From Deinococcus arcticus (GTDB lineage: Bacteria > Deinococcota > Deinococci > Deinococcales > Deinococcaceae): DNA of 64,000 nucleotides. The translations under genes and the position numbers were made by a program. Position 1 is the first letter of the stretch. Every line of letters begins with the position of its first letter. Below are positions 37,982-50,129 of this stretch, in pieces. The stretch is taken from contig NZ_PYSV01000007.1 in NCBI RefSeq assembly GCF_003028415.1, forward strand, positions 133,237 to 197,236, in the 5' to 3' direction. Under the pieces are notes generated by a model. That model made no database searches. It worked only from the letters and a program-made list of their open reading frames with translations, and was not told the origin of the DNA.

Positions 37982-38236
37982 GTGCCTGTCACCCGCCTGG
38001 AAATCTGTACCGAACACCTCAGCATCGATCAGCGTGAAGAACTGCTGGACGCCGTCTGGACTGCTCTGCGCATCAGTCCTGGGATGGTCACGGCCGACGG
38101 CAATGTGGAACTGGTGCTCGCGCAGTGCGGCGGCGTACGCCCCGAGGACACGCCGCTGGTGCGTGTGAACGACCTGGAATACCGCAATGTCACCCCGGAC
38201 CGCCTCGTGACCCTGATGAGACGCTGGGTGCGGTAG
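37982..38236 (+). CDS. Small NuoE/thioredoxin-like ferredoxin-fold protein
   Basis: 84 residues from GTG 37982, with GAGAGG 8 nt upstream. The C-terminal half (ELVLAQCGGVRPEDTPLVRVNDLEYRNVTPDRLVTLMRRW) resembles the end of the NuoE/2Fe-2S thioredoxin-like domain (pattern APxVxVN..Y.NVTP). Only one Cys is present, so a 2Fe-2S cluster is unlikely. It may be a scaffold or redox-partner remnant. A TAGCAT -10 lies upstream of the SD, giving a short 5' UTR. Confidence 0.55.
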   Translation: MPVTRLEICTEHLSIDQREELLDAVWTALRISPGMVTADGNVELVLAQCGGVRPEDTPLVRVNDLEYRNVTPDRLVTLMRRWVR

Positions 38237-38286
38237 CGCGCCCAGTCGGCCCGTTCAGCCGCCGGCACAGGCAGTCCGGGGTCGCC

Positions 38287-39552
38287 TCAGCGGCCGGCCG
38301 CGCCGTTGCCCGCGCGGTCCAGCGCCTCCAGGGCCGCTTCCAGCGCGCTGTCCTGGCCACTCTGGGTCAGCCGGGTCAGGTCGGTGGGGGCCAGCAGGTC
38401 GGGCTGCACGCGCTCGGGCAGGGGGCGGTCGTCTGGGCCATACGCGCGCAGAATGGTCACTGCCACCACGCCGCCGTCGGGCAGGTCGCGGAAGATCACG
38501 CCGCTGTTGCCCACGCCCCGGGTGGGTTCGCCCACCGCCAGCACCCCTGCACGCTGCGCGTAGAAGGTAAACACCTCGGCGCACGACGCGGTGCTGGGCC
38601 CCACCAGCACGGCCGCCGGGCCGGCCCAGACCGCGCTGCCGGCCGCGCGCTGGCGGTCACCGGGCCGGGCTTCCTCGCCGCCCCGGCCGGCATAGACCGA
38701 GCCCCCCAGCTGATAGCGGGTGCGGTATTCCACGGGCCCAAACACGCTGGCCGCCGCCACGCATTCCGCCAGGCTGCCGCCGCCGTTGTAGCGCAGGTCC
38801 ACGATCAGGGCGCGCGCGCCCTGTGCCTGGGCGTCGCGCACCCGCGCCAGAAACAGCTCCGAGGCGTCACTGGGCAGAAAACTGGGGTAGGTGATCAGGG
38901 CCACGCGGCCATCCGCCCCGGTCCACGACAGCGTGGGCTCGTCGCGGGCCTGCAGGCGGGCGGGGCTGAGGGTCACGCGGCGTTCGGCCTGCCCTGCCCG
39001 GTGCACCGTGACTGTGATGGGGCCCCCCGCCCGTTCCAGCCGCACGAACTCGGTGGGGCCCACCGGGGCGTTCTGGCCGTCCCGCTTGCCAGCCGCCTCG
39101 CCCTCCACGGTCGTGATCAGGTCAAAGACGCGCAGCCCGGCCTGCCCGGCGGGGCTACGGGGCATCACCGACACCACCAGCAGGCCGCCCTCCACCCGCG
39201 TGACCCGCGCACCCGTGCGGCTGACGGCCGCGCCGCGCTGAATCTCGCGCAGGCGCTCGGCCGCTTCGGGGTCGCGCACGTTCGTATGAGCGTCGCCGTA
39301 GGCCGTGAACAGCTCGGTCAGCACCGCCCGGCCCGTGTCGTAGGAGCAGGCGTCGCCCTCCGGCGCGCAGCGTTCGGCCAGCTGCGCGGCGTAGGTGCGG
39401 CTCAGGTCGTCCAGGTTGGCGGTGGACCAGCCGAAATAGCGCTCGCGCACGCTCTCGGTGGCTGCGCGGAACAGGTCGGTGGCGGGGCTGGCCTGGGCCG
39501 CCGCCAGAGTCAGCAGCGTGGTGGCCAGCAGACGGCGCAGGGTGTGGGGCAC
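38287..39552 (-). CDS. S41 C-terminal processing peptidase-like protein
   Basis: 421 residues with signal peptide ([11 protein letters not shown]). A PDZ domain is near residues 120-165 ([28 protein letters not shown]). The S41 core follows: [32 protein letters not shown] and the Ser region [20 protein letters not shown], then [11 protein letters not shown]. The usual Lys of the Ser-Lys dyad is not obvious at its normal spacing, so activity is not certain. GTG 39552 has a TAGCCT box 6 nt upstream. Secreted. Confidence 0.82.
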   Translation of the reverse strand: MPHTLRRLLATTLLTLAAAQASPATDLFRAATESVRERYFGWSTANLDDLSRTYAAQLAERCAPEGDACSYDTGRAVLTELFTAYGDAHTNVRDPEAAERLREIQRGAAVSRTGARVTRVEGGLLVVSVMPRSPAGQAGLRVFDLITTVEGEAAGKRDGQNAPVGPTEFVRLERAGGPITVTVHRAGQAERRVTLSPARLQARDEPTLSWTGADGRVALITYPSFLPSDASELFLARVRDAQAQGARALIVDLRYNGGGSLAECVAAASVFGPVEYRTRYQLGGSVYAGRGGEEARPGDRQRAAGSAVWAGPAAVLVGPSTASCAEVFTFYAQRAGVLAVGEPTRGVGNSGVIFRDLPDGGVVAVTILRAYGPDDRPLPERVQPDLLAPTDLTRLTQSGQDSALEAALEALDRAGNGAAGR

Positions 39553-39646
39553 CCCTTCAGGCTACGGCAGGGCCGCGCGCCCAAGGGGGGGCCAGGCACC
39601 TTCGGGGCCCGGCACCTAAGTAGCTCGCTGTTGATCTTTAGATCAA

Positions 39647-39742
39647 CCGAGCGGAGCGAGTATCGAAAAAAGGACGTTGCACCGGGAGTGGAGACTTTGC
39701 GGTGCTCTCCTGCAAAGTCGTAACGTGAGGTGCAACGTCCTT
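39647..39742 (-). repeat. Palindromic repeat family 2, copy B
   Basis: Ends GGACGTTGCACC (39672-39683) and GGTGCAACGTCC (39729-39740) enclose GAGACTTTGC...GCAAAGTC. Read on the minus strand, it is followed by the same TTTTTTCGA-ACTCGCTC tail as copy A. A separate TTGATC-TTTA-GATCAA palindrome precedes it at 39631-39646. It lies between two minus-strand genes and could terminate the lipoprotein transcript. Confidence 0.75.
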
Positions 39743-39754
39743 AACTGGGGGACC

Positions 39755-40297
39755 CTACAGCCGCGCCCGGGCGGTGATGTCACTCAGGTTCAGGCTATCG
39801 CCAAAGACGCTCTGGCCCTCGGTGAAGCGCAGGCCAAAGTACCCGCTGCCCGCCCGCGCCGCCTGATCCAGGGCCGGGCCCCCCAGGGTAAAGGCGCGCT
39901 GTTGCCCGGGCTCCAGGGTCAGGCGGCCAATGCGCTGGGCTTCCTCGCCGGCCGCGTCGCACACCACCATGCGCGGCGCCGTGGGGGTGGCGGGCGAAAC
40001 CGCGCAGCTGGCCGGCAGGGCGCTGAGGGCCGGGCGCACATACAGTTCGGCCCCGCGCAGGGTGCCCAGCGCGGCGGTGCGGTAGGTGGCCTGACCGTCC
40101 AGCGTGAGCTGTTGCAGCGCCGCCGGAATGCGGTGGCCCGCCAGGGCGTCGCGTTCCAGGTACACGACCTTGCCCGCCAGGGGCCCACTGGCCGGCAGGA
40201 TAAGGCTGACGTCGTCCACATCCACGCGCGGGGTGGGAATCAGGCCGCAGCCCGTCAGCAGGGCGGCGCCCATCAGGGTCAGCAGCAGGCGCCTCAC
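39755..40297 (-). CDS. Lipoprotein of unknown function
   Basis: 180 residues from GTG 40297, which overlaps the SDR stop (GTGA). The signal peptide ends with lipobox LLTGCGL. The mature part is beta-rich ([54 protein letters not shown]). No family is recognised. Translation is coupled to the SDR gene, and repeat copy B follows. Confidence 0.65.
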   Translation of the reverse strand: MRRLLLTLMGAALLTGCGLIPTPRVDVDDVSLILPASGPLAGKVVYLERDALAGHRIPAALQQLTLDGQATYRTAALGTLRGAELYVRPALSALPASCAVSPATPTAPRMVVCDAAGEEAQRIGRLTLEPGQQRAFTLGGPALDQAARAGSGYFGLRFTEGQSVFGDSLNLSDITARARL

Positions 40298-41007
40298 GGG
40301 TAGGCCACCTCCTGCACGGTGGGGTGCAGCAGCACCTCGTCCACGCGCAGATGGGCCGGCGCACTCAGGGCGTACAGCACCGCCTGGGCCACGTCCCCGG
40401 GGCGCAGCCACGCGGCCTTGTGGGGCTCGCCCTGCTGGGTGTCCCCAAAGTAGGTGTCCACCATGCCGGGGCGAATCTCGGTCACGCGCAGGCCGTAGCC
40501 CTGCCCCTCGTAGGCCAGGGCGTGGGTGACGGCGCGCTGGGCAAACTTGCTGGCGGTGTACAGCGCGCCGCTCGCAAAGGTGCGCCCCGAGACGTCACTG
40601 GTCACGTTGATCACCTGGCTGCCCAGCCCCCGGGCGTGGCGGCCCTGAAAGTGCTCCACCAGGGCACCTGTGGTCAGGATGGTGCCCAGCACGTTGGTGT
40701 CCATCACCTGCCGGTAGTCCTGCGGCGTAATGGCCTGCAGCGGCATGAAGCGGCCCACGCCCGCGTTGTTCACCAGGGCGTCCACGCCCAGTTCGCGGGC
40801 GCGCGCGGCAAAGTCCGCCACACTGTCGGGGTCGGTCACGTCCAGCGCGCGGAACTCGGCGCCGGGCACCTGCAGTCCCTGCACGTCGCGGGCGCCGCCC
40901 AGCACCTGCGCGCCCTGGGCCACCAGCGCCTGCACCACGGCCAGCCCAATGCCCTTGCTGGCGCCGGTCACCGCCACCACGCGCCCCTGCATGCTCTGTT
41001 CGCTCAT
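40294..41007 (-). CDS. Short-chain dehydrogenase/reductase
   Basis: 237 residues, classical SDR. The cofactor motif is TGASKGIG (residues 14-21), with NNAG in [13 protein letters not shown], the catalytic Ser in [10 protein letters not shown] and the YTASK motif. IRPGMVDT follows. The substrate is unknown. ATG 41007 has a TACCCT box 7 nt upstream. It is co-translated with the lipoprotein gene. Confidence 0.9.
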   Translation of the reverse strand: MSEQSMQGRVVAVTGASKGIGLAVVQALVAQGAQVLGGARDVQGLQVPGAEFRALDVTDPDSVADFAARARELGVDALVNNAGVGRFMPLQAITPQDYRQVMDTNVLGTILTTGALVEHFQGRHARGLGSQVINVTSDVSGRTFASGALYTASKFAQRAVTHALAYEGQGYGLRVTEIRPGMVDTYFGDTQQGEPHKAAWLRPGDVAQAVLYALSAPAHLRVDEVLLHPTVQEVAYP

Positions 41008-41056
41008 GCCGGGCAGGGTAGCAGAGGCGTGCGGGCGGCTTTGCTACCCTGCACAG

Positions 41057-42235
<1,179 letters not shown>

Positions 42236-42319
42236 GCGGGGCCAGGGCGCTGGGGCACCGCTCTGCTCTGGGGGGCCCCGCACGGTTGCCGGGAGCCCCA
42301 CCCCCTATCCTGACCGCCG

Positions 42320-42646
42320 ATGGCCCGCCGCCGCGCCGAGTCTGCCTGGCCTCCGCCGCCCCGCCCGCCCGGGCGCTGCGCCCTGTGCGGGCGCGAGGTG
42401 CCGCAGCTGACCGAGCACCACCTGCTGCCCCGGTCCCAGGGCCGCCGCCAGGGCCTGAAAGCCGCCGAACTGCCCACCGCGCCGCTGTGCCCGGCCTGCC
42501 ACAAGTTCTTGCACCGCACCTTTACCAACGCCGAACTGGCCCGCGACTACGCCGATCTGGACGCCCTGCGCGCCCACGAGGACGTGGCCCGTTTCGTGGC
42601 CTGGATTCGCAAGCAGCCCGCCACCAGGGCGGTGCGGGTGAGGTAG
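42320..42646 (+). CDS. Small HNH-type protein
   Basis: 108 residues. Two zinc knuckles CALCG and CPACH flank [10 protein letters not shown], an HNH-like pattern (EHH...[12 protein letters not shown]). It could be a nuclease or a DNA-binding HNH relative. No restriction-modification or phage genes are adjacent. A TATCCT box is 8 nt before the ATG. Confidence 0.75.
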   Translation: MARRRAESAWPPPPRPPGRCALCGREVPQLTEHHLLPRSQGRRQGLKAAELPTAPLCPACHKFLHRTFTNAELARDYADLDALRAHEDVARFVAWIRKQPATRAVRVR

Positions 42647-42653
42647 GAGCTAT

Positions 42654-42709
42654 GGGCTGTGGGCCATGAGCTTTGGGGGTTTGTCCCCATGGCTCATGGC
42701 CCACAGCCC
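42654..42709. terminator. 18-bp perfect hairpin between convergent genes
   Basis: The arms at 42654-42671 and 42692-42709 are perfectly complementary, with an inner GGGG/CCCC pairing. It lies between the HNH and cytochrome c stop codons. There is no T tract. Its GGGCTGTGGGCCATGAGC word style resembles an intergenic repeat rather than a simple terminator. Confidence 0.6.
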
Positions 42710-42715
42710 ACGGCC

Positions 42716-43453
42716 TTATTTCAGCGTGCCCACATACGCCGCCACGGCCGCCAGGTCCGCGTCGGTCATGGGCTTGAGGGCAATGCGCATGGCGTCGGGG
42801 TAGGCGATGCCCACGGGGGGCATGGCGCGGTAGGTTTTCATGGCGGCCAGGGTGGCCGCCTCGCCCAGGCCCACCAGGCTGGGAATGCCCAGATCGTCGG
42901 CGCCCTGCCCGGTTTCGCCGTGGCACACTGCGCAGGCCAGGATGTTGCGCGCCGGGTCGCCGTCCAGATAGAGCGCCTTGCCCCGGGCCAGGGGCGTGGC
43001 CGGCGCGGTGGGGGTGGCGGCCGGGGGGGGCGTGGCCGGTGCGGGCGGGGTGGTCGCCGGAGGCGCGGCTGGCGGGGTGGAGGGCGTGGCTGCGGGCGGC
43101 GCAGCGGGCGCTCCCCCGGCCTGCGCGTAGTGGGCCGCCAGATCCACAATGTCCTGGTCAGACAGGCGTGCGGCCACGCCCTGCATGACCGGGTGCTGGC
43201 GCGTGCCGCTGCGGTAGGCCACCAGCGCGGCCTGGGTCTGGGCAGCGGGACGGCCGGTCAGGTCCGGCGCGCGGCCCCCGGCGCGGTGGCAGCCCGCGCA
43301 CGAACCCGACAGTGCCGCGCCGCGGGCGGCGTTGGCAGGTCCCGCCTGAAGCGTGCCCGGCGCGGGCGCTGTCTGGGCCAGCACCACTGGCGCCAGCAGA
43401 AGGGCAGAAAGACCAGCGGCAAGCAGGCGAACCGACGGAGAAAGCGTGCCCAT
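42716..43453 (-). CDS. Dihaem cytochrome c
   Basis: 245 residues. A signal peptide (LLAAGLSALLLAPVVLA) is followed by haem domain 1 with CAGCH and distal Met in HPVMQGVA, a Pro/Ala/Thr linker of about 45 residues, and haem domain 2 with CAVCH and Met in YRAMPPVG. It is periplasmic or outer-face electron transfer. ATG 43453 has GGAGG 6 nt upstream, one of the SD-led genes here. Confidence 0.9.
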   Translation of the reverse strand: MGTLSPSVRLLAAGLSALLLAPVVLAQTAPAPGTLQAGPANAARGAALSGSCAGCHRAGGRAPDLTGRPAAQTQAALVAYRSGTRQHPVMQGVAARLSDQDIVDLAAHYAQAGGAPAAPPAATPSTPPAAPPATTPPAPATPPPAATPTAPATPLARGKALYLDGDPARNILACAVCHGETGQGADDLGIPSLVGLGEAATLAAMKTYRAMPPVGIAYPDAMRIALKPMTDADLAAVAAYVGTLK

Positions 43454-43517
43454 AACCAACCTCCAGGAGTGTTGCCAGTGAGGGTGTTGCAGCGGGAAGC
43501 GGCGTTGAATGCAGGTT

Positions 43518-44342
43518 CTAGTGTACGGCCTGCGGGGTGGCCGGAGCAGGCGCCGCGCCTGAAGGCAGCCAGCGGCGCAGCAGGGTGGGCACGGCCCAGG
43601 CGGCGGTGGCCACCAGCAGGGCGTAGCGCAGGGCGCGCCCCAGCGGCAGGTCCTTGAGGCTCTCGGGCAGGGCCCCCAGGCCGAAGTACACCCCAAACAC
43701 CAGCACCAGCCCGGCCACTGCCACAATCAGGCGCCCGGTCCAGTCACGCGGGGGCGTAAACGTGGGGCGCACCGCCCAGAAGCCGGCCAGCAGGCCCAGT
43801 CCGGCGCCCACCTCGCGGGGGGTGCCGGCGGGCAGCAGCGCGGCCACCAGCAGCACCAGGGCCGGGGGCAGCCAGCGGCCCAGCGCGTGGTCCGGAAAGT
43901 GGCCCCGGGCGCCCAGCGCCGCAAAGCACACGCCCAGCAGCAGACCCACGATGGTGTCGCTGGGGTAGTGCACGTTCAGGGCCAGGCGCGACAGGCTGAT
44001 CAGCGCCACCAGCGCCGCAGCGGCCCACCAGAAGCCCGGCCGGGCCAGTTGCGCGGCCATCCCCAGGTACAGCGTGGCACTCATCTGCGCGTGGCCGCTG
44101 GGCAGCCCCGGGCCTCCGGCGGTGGCCTTTGCCGCTTCCGAGGCCACCGAGGGGTCGCTCCAGAAGGGGCGCGGCAGGTCCAGCCCGTATTTCAGCGCTG
44201 TGTTCGTGAGGTAACTCAGGGCAAAAGCGATGCCCAGATCGCGCCCGCCCGACGGCCGCACCAGCCACGTGTACAGAGCCAGCGCCACGATAAACACCTC
44301 GTCACGACCCAGGTTCGTGACCATCAACCAGAAACTGTCCAT
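43518..44342 (-). CDS. PAP2-family membrane phosphatase
   Basis: 274 residues. The three catalytic motifs are KYGLDLPRP (KX6RP), GLPSGHAQ (PSGH) and [12 protein letters not shown] (SRX5HX3D). Several membrane helices are present; the last ~90 residues are extra helices. Substrates of the family include undecaprenyl pyrophosphate and phosphatidic acid. ATG 44342 is preferred over GTG 44348. It is divergent from the ABC ATPase gene. Confidence 0.9.
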   Translation of the reverse strand: MDSFWLMVTNLGRDEVFIVALALYTWLVRPSGGRDLGIAFALSYLTNTALKYGLDLPRPFWSDPSVASEAAKATAGGPGLPSGHAQMSATLYLGMAAQLARPGFWWAAAALVALISLSRLALNVHYPSDTIVGLLLGVCFAALGARGHFPDHALGRWLPPALVLLVAALLPAGTPREVGAGLGLLAGFWAVRPTFTPPRDWTGRLIVAVAGLVLVFGVYFGLGALPESLKDLPLGRALRYALLVATAAWAVPTLLRRWLPSGAAPAPATPQAVH

Positions 44343-44458
44343 ATGCACACATTGTGCCGGATTTTCATGGTGGCCTCATGGGGAGGTGCGGGCAGTCCCC
44401 CGGCGGATGGGCGCGCGGGGCGTGCCGGGCTGGGGGGCCGCGCGGTAGACTGCAGGGT

Positions 44459-46033
<1,575 letters not shown>

Positions 46034-46741
46034 GGCCGCGCTGGGTTGGGGTGCCCCTGCCGGGAGGTAGGGGCGCTTTTGGGTGATGGGGTTTGGGGGG
46101 GCTTTGCGATGGTCTTGGCTGGCTTGCCCCACCCCCCCTCCTCCAGACTCGCAGAGCTGCGCAGCAGAGGGGCAGGGGGGAGCAGACGTTGGCAATGGAC
46201 AACGTTGACTGACGGTGTAGAGCCACCAACCTCCGTCCCCGCGCTGTACGCCGTGGCCTGTCTTCGCCCATCGCCGGACGCCCGCGCGCTTCGCGCCAAG
46301 GAGGAAGTGAGCCTATGTCACCCAATCAAGATGAGTGAGGGGCCGCCCCCGAACGGATGGGGCCACGTTCGACGGCTTCCGTTGCTTGCCCCGTAAAGGC
46401 GAAGGGTGGAGACGCTTCACACACGAGGTTCGACTTTCAAAAACACAACGGCCAAGTGCTCACTCTGCTCTTTGCTGTTTAAAAGTAGAACTTTCTGGAC
46501 CGCACCAAGCCTTCTTGCCCCGGTAATGCCCGGGTCCAGACGAGGCCGTCGTGCCCGAAGGGCGCGGGCCATTGCGCGGTCTCGGAGGATGGCGTCGAAG
46601 CCGGACACGTTGACGAAGAGAGCGAGCCTGCCAACGCCAGTAGAAACTCTTGCTCAGCGCAGCGCTGCTCCCCCCTGCCCCTTTGGGGTAGGGGGGCTGG
46701 GGGGGTGGGGCGAGCTGGTAGTCAGCCGCACCCCATACCCC
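46034..46741. other. 708-bp gene-free block between 18-bp inverted repeats
   Basis: No coding frame, tRNA or known RNA was recognised. An 18-bp perfect inverted repeat (46168-46185 and 46665-46682) flanks about 480 nt with mixed composition, including a locally AT-richer part near 46430-46500. GCCCCACCCCCCC words extend both arms outward. The 24-nt word of the 184-bp repeat recurs at 46146-46169. It may be a degenerate mobile element or hold an untranslated RNA. Confidence 0.5.
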
Positions 46742-47647
46742 CTACGACCCCTCCCCCCGCTTCCCCGTCCAGTTAATCCCCGCACTTGCCGCAATCACAC
46801 ACCCCATCGCCACCCCCTGCACCACGGTCAGCCGCTCGTGCAAGAACAGCAGTCCACTCAGCGCCGCCAGCGCCGGCTCCAGGCTCATCATCACGCCGAA
46901 CACCCGCGCCGGAATGGCCCGCAGGGCGCGCATTTCCAGGGTGTAGGGCAGGGCGCTCGACAGCGCCGCCACCGCCAGCCCGGTCAGCAGCACGGCAGGC
47001 GACAGCAGGGCCGGGCCGGCCTGCGCCGCGCCGAAGGGCAGGGTGACCAGGGCCGCCACCAGCATGCCCGCCACCACACCCGTGCTGCCCGGCACCCGGC
47101 GCCCCACCGCCCCACCGGCCAGAATGTACGCCGCCCACAGCGCCCCGGCCGTTAGTGCCAGCGCAATGCCCAGGGGCGAGACCGCATGGGCCCCCTCGCC
47201 GCCGATGGGAGCGATCAGGGCAATGCCCACGCCCGCCAGGGCCACCCAGCCCACATCGGCTGCGCGGCGTGACAGGGCCAGGGCCAGCAGCAGCGGCCCC
47301 ACGAATTCCAGCGTGACCGCCAGTCCCAGCGGCAGAAAGCGCAGCGACTCGTAAAAGGCGAGGTTCATCAGGCCCAGGGCCACGCCGTAGGGGGCAATGG
47401 CCGCCCAGTCGGCACGCGTCAGTTGGCGCAGGTTGGGACGAAACACGGCCAGCAGCAGGGCCGCCGCCAGGGTCACGCGCAGGGTGGTGGTACCTGCCGC
47501 GCCCAGGGCCGGAAACAGCGTCTTGGCAAAGGCGGCGCCGCCCTGAATGCTCAGCATGGCCAGCAGCAGGGCGGGCACTGGCGGCAGGCTGAACCGGCCG
47601 GGCCTGGGCAGGGCCGCCGCGCCGGGCACGGGCGGCTCAGTCGGCAC
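46742..47647 (-). CDS. EamA/RhtA-family exporter
   Basis: 301 residues with ten predicted membrane helices in two EamA repeats, for example AFYESLRFLPLGLAVTLEFVGPLLLALAL and LPYTLEMRALRAIPARVFGVMMSLEPALAAL, a stretch typical of RhtA-type threonine/homoserine exporters. Substrate unproven. ATG 47647 overlaps the ftsW-like gene by 11 nt, so it is translated from the same mRNA. Confidence 0.85.
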   Translation of the reverse strand: MPTEPPVPGAAALPRPGRFSLPPVPALLLAMLSIQGGAAFAKTLFPALGAAGTTTLRVTLAAALLLAVFRPNLRQLTRADWAAIAPYGVALGLMNLAFYESLRFLPLGLAVTLEFVGPLLLALALSRRAADVGWVALAGVGIALIAPIGGEGAHAVSPLGIALALTAGALWAAYILAGGAVGRRVPGSTGVVAGMLVAALVTLPFGAAQAGPALLSPAVLLTGLAVAALSSALPYTLEMRALRAIPARVFGVMMSLEPALAALSGLLFLHERLTVVQGVAMGCVIAASAGINWTGKRGEGS

Positions 47648-48746
47648 TCAGGGCCACCGGGGTTTCGGGCTCAGGCTCGGGCAGGGCGCGGCGCACCTCG
47701 CGCATGGCGGAGTGGATGATGCCCAGCGCGACGCTCATGGTCATCATGCTGGAAAAGCCGTAGCTGACCAGCGGCAGCGGCACCCCGGTCACGGGAAAGA
47801 TGCCGGCCGCCACACACAGGTTCACGAACGCCTGCCCCACGATCATGAACATGGCGCCAATCGCCAGCACGCTGGCGCCGTGGATTTCCGGGGTCATGGG
47901 CCGCACCCGGCTGGCCAGATGCGCCACGTCCAGCGCCGTGGCCACAATCAGCCAGTAGGCAAACAGCAGCATGGCCACCCCCAGCAGCCCCGAACTGAAG
48001 CCCACCGAGGCCACAATCATGTCGGTGTGCTCGCCAAAATACTCGTACCGCAGGCCATCTGGTCCCTGGCCAGTAATGCCGCCCATGCGCAGGTCGCGGT
48101 GGGCCAGCCCAATCTGGTCCAGGCCCTGTGAAGGCACCTCGCCCCGGTTCTGGTGACCGGTCAGGCGTTCCATGATGTACGGATTGCGCTCCACATAGAT
48201 GCCCGCCACCGGAATGGCCAGCAGCCCCAGCGCCAGCATGAAGCCGCTGATGTTGCTGATGCGCACGCCCGCCGCGTACATGAGGATGATGCCCAGCGAG
48301 AACATCAGGACGCTGCTGCCCAGGTCCGGCTCCCAGAACACCAGCCCCGTGGTCAGCACGATCATGCCCGTGGCGCTGATCAGCTTGTTCTGCACGCCCC
48401 GGCGCGCAAAGAACGACGCCAGCATCATCACCAGCCCCAGCTTGGCCATCTCGGAGGGCTGAAAGCGGATCACGCCAAAATCCAGCCAGCGCCGGGTGCC
48501 GGAACTTTCGGCGGTGCCCACCCCAATAAAGTGCACCAGCACCAGCAGCACCAGGGTCATGCCCCACACCCAGGGCCCCAGTTGCAAAAACGCCCGGGGC
48601 CGCAGCCGCGCGGCCAGCAGCGTCAGGCCCAGCGCCAGCAGCGCCTTGGGGCCGTGGTCGAAAATCTTGGCGGGGTCCACGGCGGCAATGCCAATCAGGC
48701 CCATGCTGATCAGCAGCACCTGGGCAATCAGCAGCTGCACGCTCAC
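47637..48746 (-). CDS. ftsW: FtsW/RodA-family SEDS glycosyltransferase
   Basis: 369 residues with about ten membrane helices. SEDS marks are RFQPSEMAKLGLVMMLASFF, WEPDLGSSVLMF, PYIMERLTG and PLPLVSYGFSSMMTMSVALGI. SEDS proteins polymerise lipid II with a class B PBP. GTG 48746 overlaps the murD stop (GTGA), and this division/cell-wall context supports FtsW over RodA. The C-terminal tail is Pro/Glu-rich. Confidence 0.87.
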   Translation of the reverse strand: MSVQLLIAQVLLISMGLIGIAAVDPAKIFDHGPKALLALGLTLLAARLRPRAFLQLGPWVWGMTLVLLVLVHFIGVGTAESSGTRRWLDFGVIRFQPSEMAKLGLVMMLASFFARRGVQNKLISATGMIVLTTGLVFWEPDLGSSVLMFSLGIILMYAAGVRISNISGFMLALGLLAIPVAGIYVERNPYIMERLTGHQNRGEVPSQGLDQIGLAHRDLRMGGITGQGPDGLRYEYFGEHTDMIVASVGFSSGLLGVAMLLFAYWLIVATALDVAHLASRVRPMTPEIHGASVLAIGAMFMIVGQAFVNLCVAAGIFPVTGVPLPLVSYGFSSMMTMSVALGIIHSAMREVRRALPEPEPETPVALSAD

Positions 48747-50023
48747 GGGCAGGCCTCGGCCAGGGCCTGGGCCGCGCGGCGAAAGCTCTCGCCCCGGGCC
48801 TTGTAGTCGCGGAACTGATCGAAACTGGTGCCCACCGGGGCCAGCAGCACGGTGCCGCCGCCGGGCAGGGCCTCCAGGCCCGCCTGCACGGCGGCGCGCA
48901 TGGTGGCCTCGCCGTCCTCGCCGCCCACCACGCGGTAGGGCAGCCCCAGGGCGCGGGCCATGGTTTCGCCGTCCTCGCCAAAAGCGATCACCTGGGCCAC
49001 CCGGCCCTGGGCCGCCGCTCGCAGCGGGGCCAGTTCGGCGCCCTTGTCCCGGCCGCCCACCAGCCATGCCACGGGGGGGCGGGCGCGGTCCAGGGCCGCC
49101 TGTACGGCCAGCGTGCGCGTGGCGATGGAGTCCTCGATAAAAGTCACGTTCCCCACCTGCGCCACGGTTTCAAAGCGGCCCGCAACCGGCTGGGCGGCCC
49201 TGAGGGCGGCGGCCAGCACCGGCGCGTGGACCGCGCGGCCCATCCGGGTCAGCAGCGCCTCGGCGGCCAGCAGGGCGGCGGCGGCGTTGGCCGGGTGGAC
49301 GCCGGGGGGCAGCTCGGCCGGGTCCAGCACCGTCTGGCCGCCCGCCAGCATCAGCCGCTCGGGGTCAAAGGCGCGCACCTGGGCCTGGGTGGGCACGGCC
49401 AGCCCGGCGGGCAGCACCAGCACGTCGCCAGCTTCCTGCCCGGCGGTGATGTTGCGCTTGGCCCCGTGGTACGCCTCGACGGTGCCGTGGCGGTCCAGGT
49501 GGTCCACTCCCAGGTTGGTGATCACCGCCACCGGCAGGCGCAGGCCCGGTACCCGTTCCAGCTGAAAGCTCGAGAGTTCCACCACCGCCACCTCGGCCTC
49601 ATCCACCACGTCCAGCAGCGGCGGGTCAATGTTGCCGCCCTCCAGCGCCCGCAGCCCGGCGGCCCGCAGCAGCTGGGCCACCAGCACGGTGGTGCTGCCC
49701 TTGCCCGCCGTGCCGGTAATGCCCACCATGGGCAGCGCCGGGCGGGCGCGGGCGGCCAGCACCACCTCGCCAATCACCTCGGCACCGGCCGCGCGCAGCT
49801 GCGCCAGATCCGGGTGGTCAATGGGCACGCCGGGCGCGGCCACCACTGTTCGGTAGGGGCGCGAGACGTCGCCCGGCGCCCAGCCCAGCTCCGCCATCAG
49901 CGCCAGATCCTCGGCCGCTGGGCGCGCGTCGATCCACTCGGCCCCCATGCCCTCGCGGGCCAGAAAGCGCGCCGCCCCCCGGCCACTGCGCCCCAGTCCG
50001 TATACCAGCACCCCGTCGTTCAC
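48743..50023 (-). CDS. murD: UDP-N-acetylmuramoylalanine--D-glutamate ligase
   Basis: 426 residues, cytoplasmic Mur ligase adding D-Glu to UDP-MurNAc-Ala. It shows VLVYGLGRSGRGAARFL, the P-loop GITGTAGKGSTT, VVELSSFQLE, ITNLGVDHLDRHG, FIEDSIATR and VGGRDKG. The GTG at 50023 is supported by a TATGGT box 6 nt upstream; the longer upstream frame has no family match. It forms an operon with the ftsW gene and the EamA gene through overlapping starts and stops. Confidence 0.94.
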   Translation of the reverse strand: MNDGVLVYGLGRSGRGAARFLAREGMGAEWIDARPAAEDLALMAELGWAPGDVSRPYRTVVAAPGVPIDHPDLAQLRAAGAEVIGEVVLAARARPALPMVGITGTAGKGSTTVLVAQLLRAAGLRALEGGNIDPPLLDVVDEAEVAVVELSSFQLERVPGLRLPVAVITNLGVDHLDRHGTVEAYHGAKRNITAGQEAGDVLVLPAGLAVPTQAQVRAFDPERLMLAGGQTVLDPAELPPGVHPANAAAALLAAEALLTRMGRAVHAPVLAAALRAAQPVAGRFETVAQVGNVTFIEDSIATRTLAVQAALDRARPPVAWLVGGRDKGAELAPLRAAAQGRVAQVIAFGEDGETMARALGLPYRVVGGEDGEATMRAAVQAGLEALPGGGTVLLAPVGTSFDQFRDYKARGESFRRAAQALAEACP

Positions 50024-50129
50024 GCCCCCACCATAGAGCAGGGGCGGGGCGCGGCGCTTGAGAAGCGCGCCCACATGGGCAAGAATCGGCAAGACACCCC
50101 CAAGCCGCCCCCATTCACCGGAGGTTTTG

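Noticed and set aside
46034..46741. tmRNA, SRP RNA or RNase P RNA in the gene-free block
   Set aside because: GGGGCCACGTTCGACGG looks slightly like a tmRNA 5' end, but no CCA end, tag ORF or other class-specific core was seen.
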